NCBI GenBank assembly: GCA_013140935.1
Contig: JABFSD010000632.1
Coordinates: 1-7,439, forward strand
Origin: Acidobacteriota bacterium
GTDB lineage: Bacteria > Acidobacteriota > Blastocatellia > RBC074
Direction: 5' to 3'
Length of the DNA: 7,439 nucleotides
Shown piece after piece: positions 6,667-7,439 of the stretch. The translations under genes were made by a program, and so were the position numbers. The stretch's first letter is position 1. The number at the start of each line of letters is the position of its first letter. Under the pieces are notes generated by a model, which worked only from the letters and a program-made list of their open reading frames with translations, had not been told where the DNA came from and did not search any database.

Positions 6667-7439
6667 CTACTTGATTAAGTAGTGATACACCGCGTTTAAG
6701 TCGTCATCCACCGGCGTAACGGCTTCGAGATTCAGTCCTTGCTCAACCACCATTCGATTGAGCAGCGCGTAAAAAGCATCGGGGTTGCGGGTCTTGATGA
6801 ATACGCCGTGGCGGTCTTCGTGCAGTTGCGCTTCGACGATGTGGGTTTCGCCGAACATGCGCGCGGCGAGTTCAGAGGCGCGGTCACAACGCACCATGAT
6901 TTGCAGCGGATGTTCGAGCATCTCAGCGCGTACGCCCTCAGCACCGCTCGCGCCGCCTTCGGCCAAAACGTAGCCGTTGTTAATCAGCACTACGCGATCT
7001 GACATCGTGTCGAGTTCGTGCAGGATGTGGCTTGAGACGATGAGGTGCGAACCTTCTGCCGCGAGCTGGCGAAAGAGCGCGATGGTTTCGGCGCGCGCCA
7101 TCGGATCGAGTCCGTTGAGCGGTTCGTCGAGAATCATCACCGTTGGATCGTGCGCGATGGATTGCGCCAGTCTGACGCGCTGCCGCATGCCTTTGCTGTA
7201 ACCTTCGACTTTGCGCAACGCGGCATCGCGCAAGCTCACGCGGTCAAGCGCCCGCCACGCGCGCGTCTCGGCATCTTTGCTTTTCAAACCGTGCAATAAC
7301 AAAAAGCCGTAAACGAATTCAAAGCCCGTGACAGCGCGCGGGAATGAATCGAACTGTCCGCAATAACCAACCGTGCGAAAGAGTGTTTGAGGGTCATCCG
7401 GCGCAATCCCCAGAATCGTGAGCTTGCCCCGCGTAGGCT
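6667..7439 (-). CDS. ABC-2 type transporter ATP-binding protein (5' end outside window)
   Basis: Read on the minus strand the frame is open from the window edge to TAG at 6669-6667, giving 256 visible residues. The first visible piece, [10 protein letters not shown], normally follows about 20 residues after Walker A, so the P-loop and true start lie just outside. In order: Q-loop GYCGQFDSF (Gln at 7356-7354); signature YSKGMRQR (7200-7177), the common variant of LSGGQ in ABC-2 exporters; Walker B VMILDEP (7140-7120) with catalytic Glu at 7125-7123; D-loop NGLDP; switch His in IVSSHIL (7029-7027). The C-terminal 100 residues form the accessory domain usual after the ATPase core in these exporters. 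TTG at 7302 is only an internal Leu codon: a protein starting there would lack Walker A and the Q-loop. The permease gene follows after 6 bp, so the two supply the ATPase and membrane parts of one exporter. Substrate unknown. Confidence 0.93.
   Translation of the reverse strand, partial: PTRGKLTILGIAPDDPQTLFRTVGYCGQFDSFPRAVTGFEFVYGFLLLHGLKSKDAETRAWRALDRVSLRDAALRKVEGYSKGMRQRVRLAQSIAHDPTVMILDEPLNGLDPMARAETIALFRQLAAEGSHLIVSSHILHELDTMSDRVVLINNGYVLAEGGASGAEGVRAEMLEHPLQIMVRCDRASELAARMFGETHIVEAQLHEDRHGVFIKTRNPDAFYALLNRMVVEQGLNLEAVTPVDDDLNAVYHYLIK

Noticed and set aside
6667..7302. Complete ABC ATPase starting at TTG 7302
   Set aside because: The same frame continues upstream to the window edge through the Q-loop and the stretch that normally follows Walker A, so the gene is longer and cut by the window.

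Overview
The window is an ordinary-looking stretch of a moderately GC-rich bacterial chromosome (no CRISPR, rRNA, tRNA or transposase seen). It holds five protein-coding genes, two of them cut by the window edges. My best guess for the host is an environmental Gram-negative, possibly Acidobacteriota (Blastocatellia-like). The guess rests on overall style: a very large membrane protein of unnamed family and a nested palindromic intergenic repeat. I see no phylogenetic marker gene.

Layout. (1) Positions 1-1610, minus strand: a two-gene operon of bacterial PH-domain (bPH2, formerly DUF304) membrane proteins. A small YdbS-like protein comes first, followed with an 11-bp overlap by a larger YdbT-like protein whose C-terminus is outside the window. 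(2) Positions 1611-1886: a 276-bp divergent intergenic region that must carry the promoters of the PH operon (minus) and of the next gene (plus). (3) Positions 1887-5690, plus strand: a 1267-residue protein I cannot assign to a named family. It has one N-terminal membrane anchor, about 580 extracytoplasmic residues with features reminiscent of a type I periplasmic-binding/receptor-ligand fold, then about ten further membrane helices with a sizeable cytoplasmic segment. (4) Positions 5691-5811: a convergent gap almost entirely filled by a 117-bp nested palindrome. (5) Positions 5812-7439, minus strand: an ABC-2 type exporter operon, ATPase (N-terminus outside the window) then permease, 6 bp apart.

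How they fit together. The three transcription units are all membrane-related, but nothing in the sequence proves they work together. The ATPase and permease almost certainly form one exporter, and the two PH proteins are translationally coupled and probably form one complex. The large protein is transcribed alone, divergent from the PH pair and convergent with the ABC operon. The most interesting items are this protein and the nested palindrome after it.
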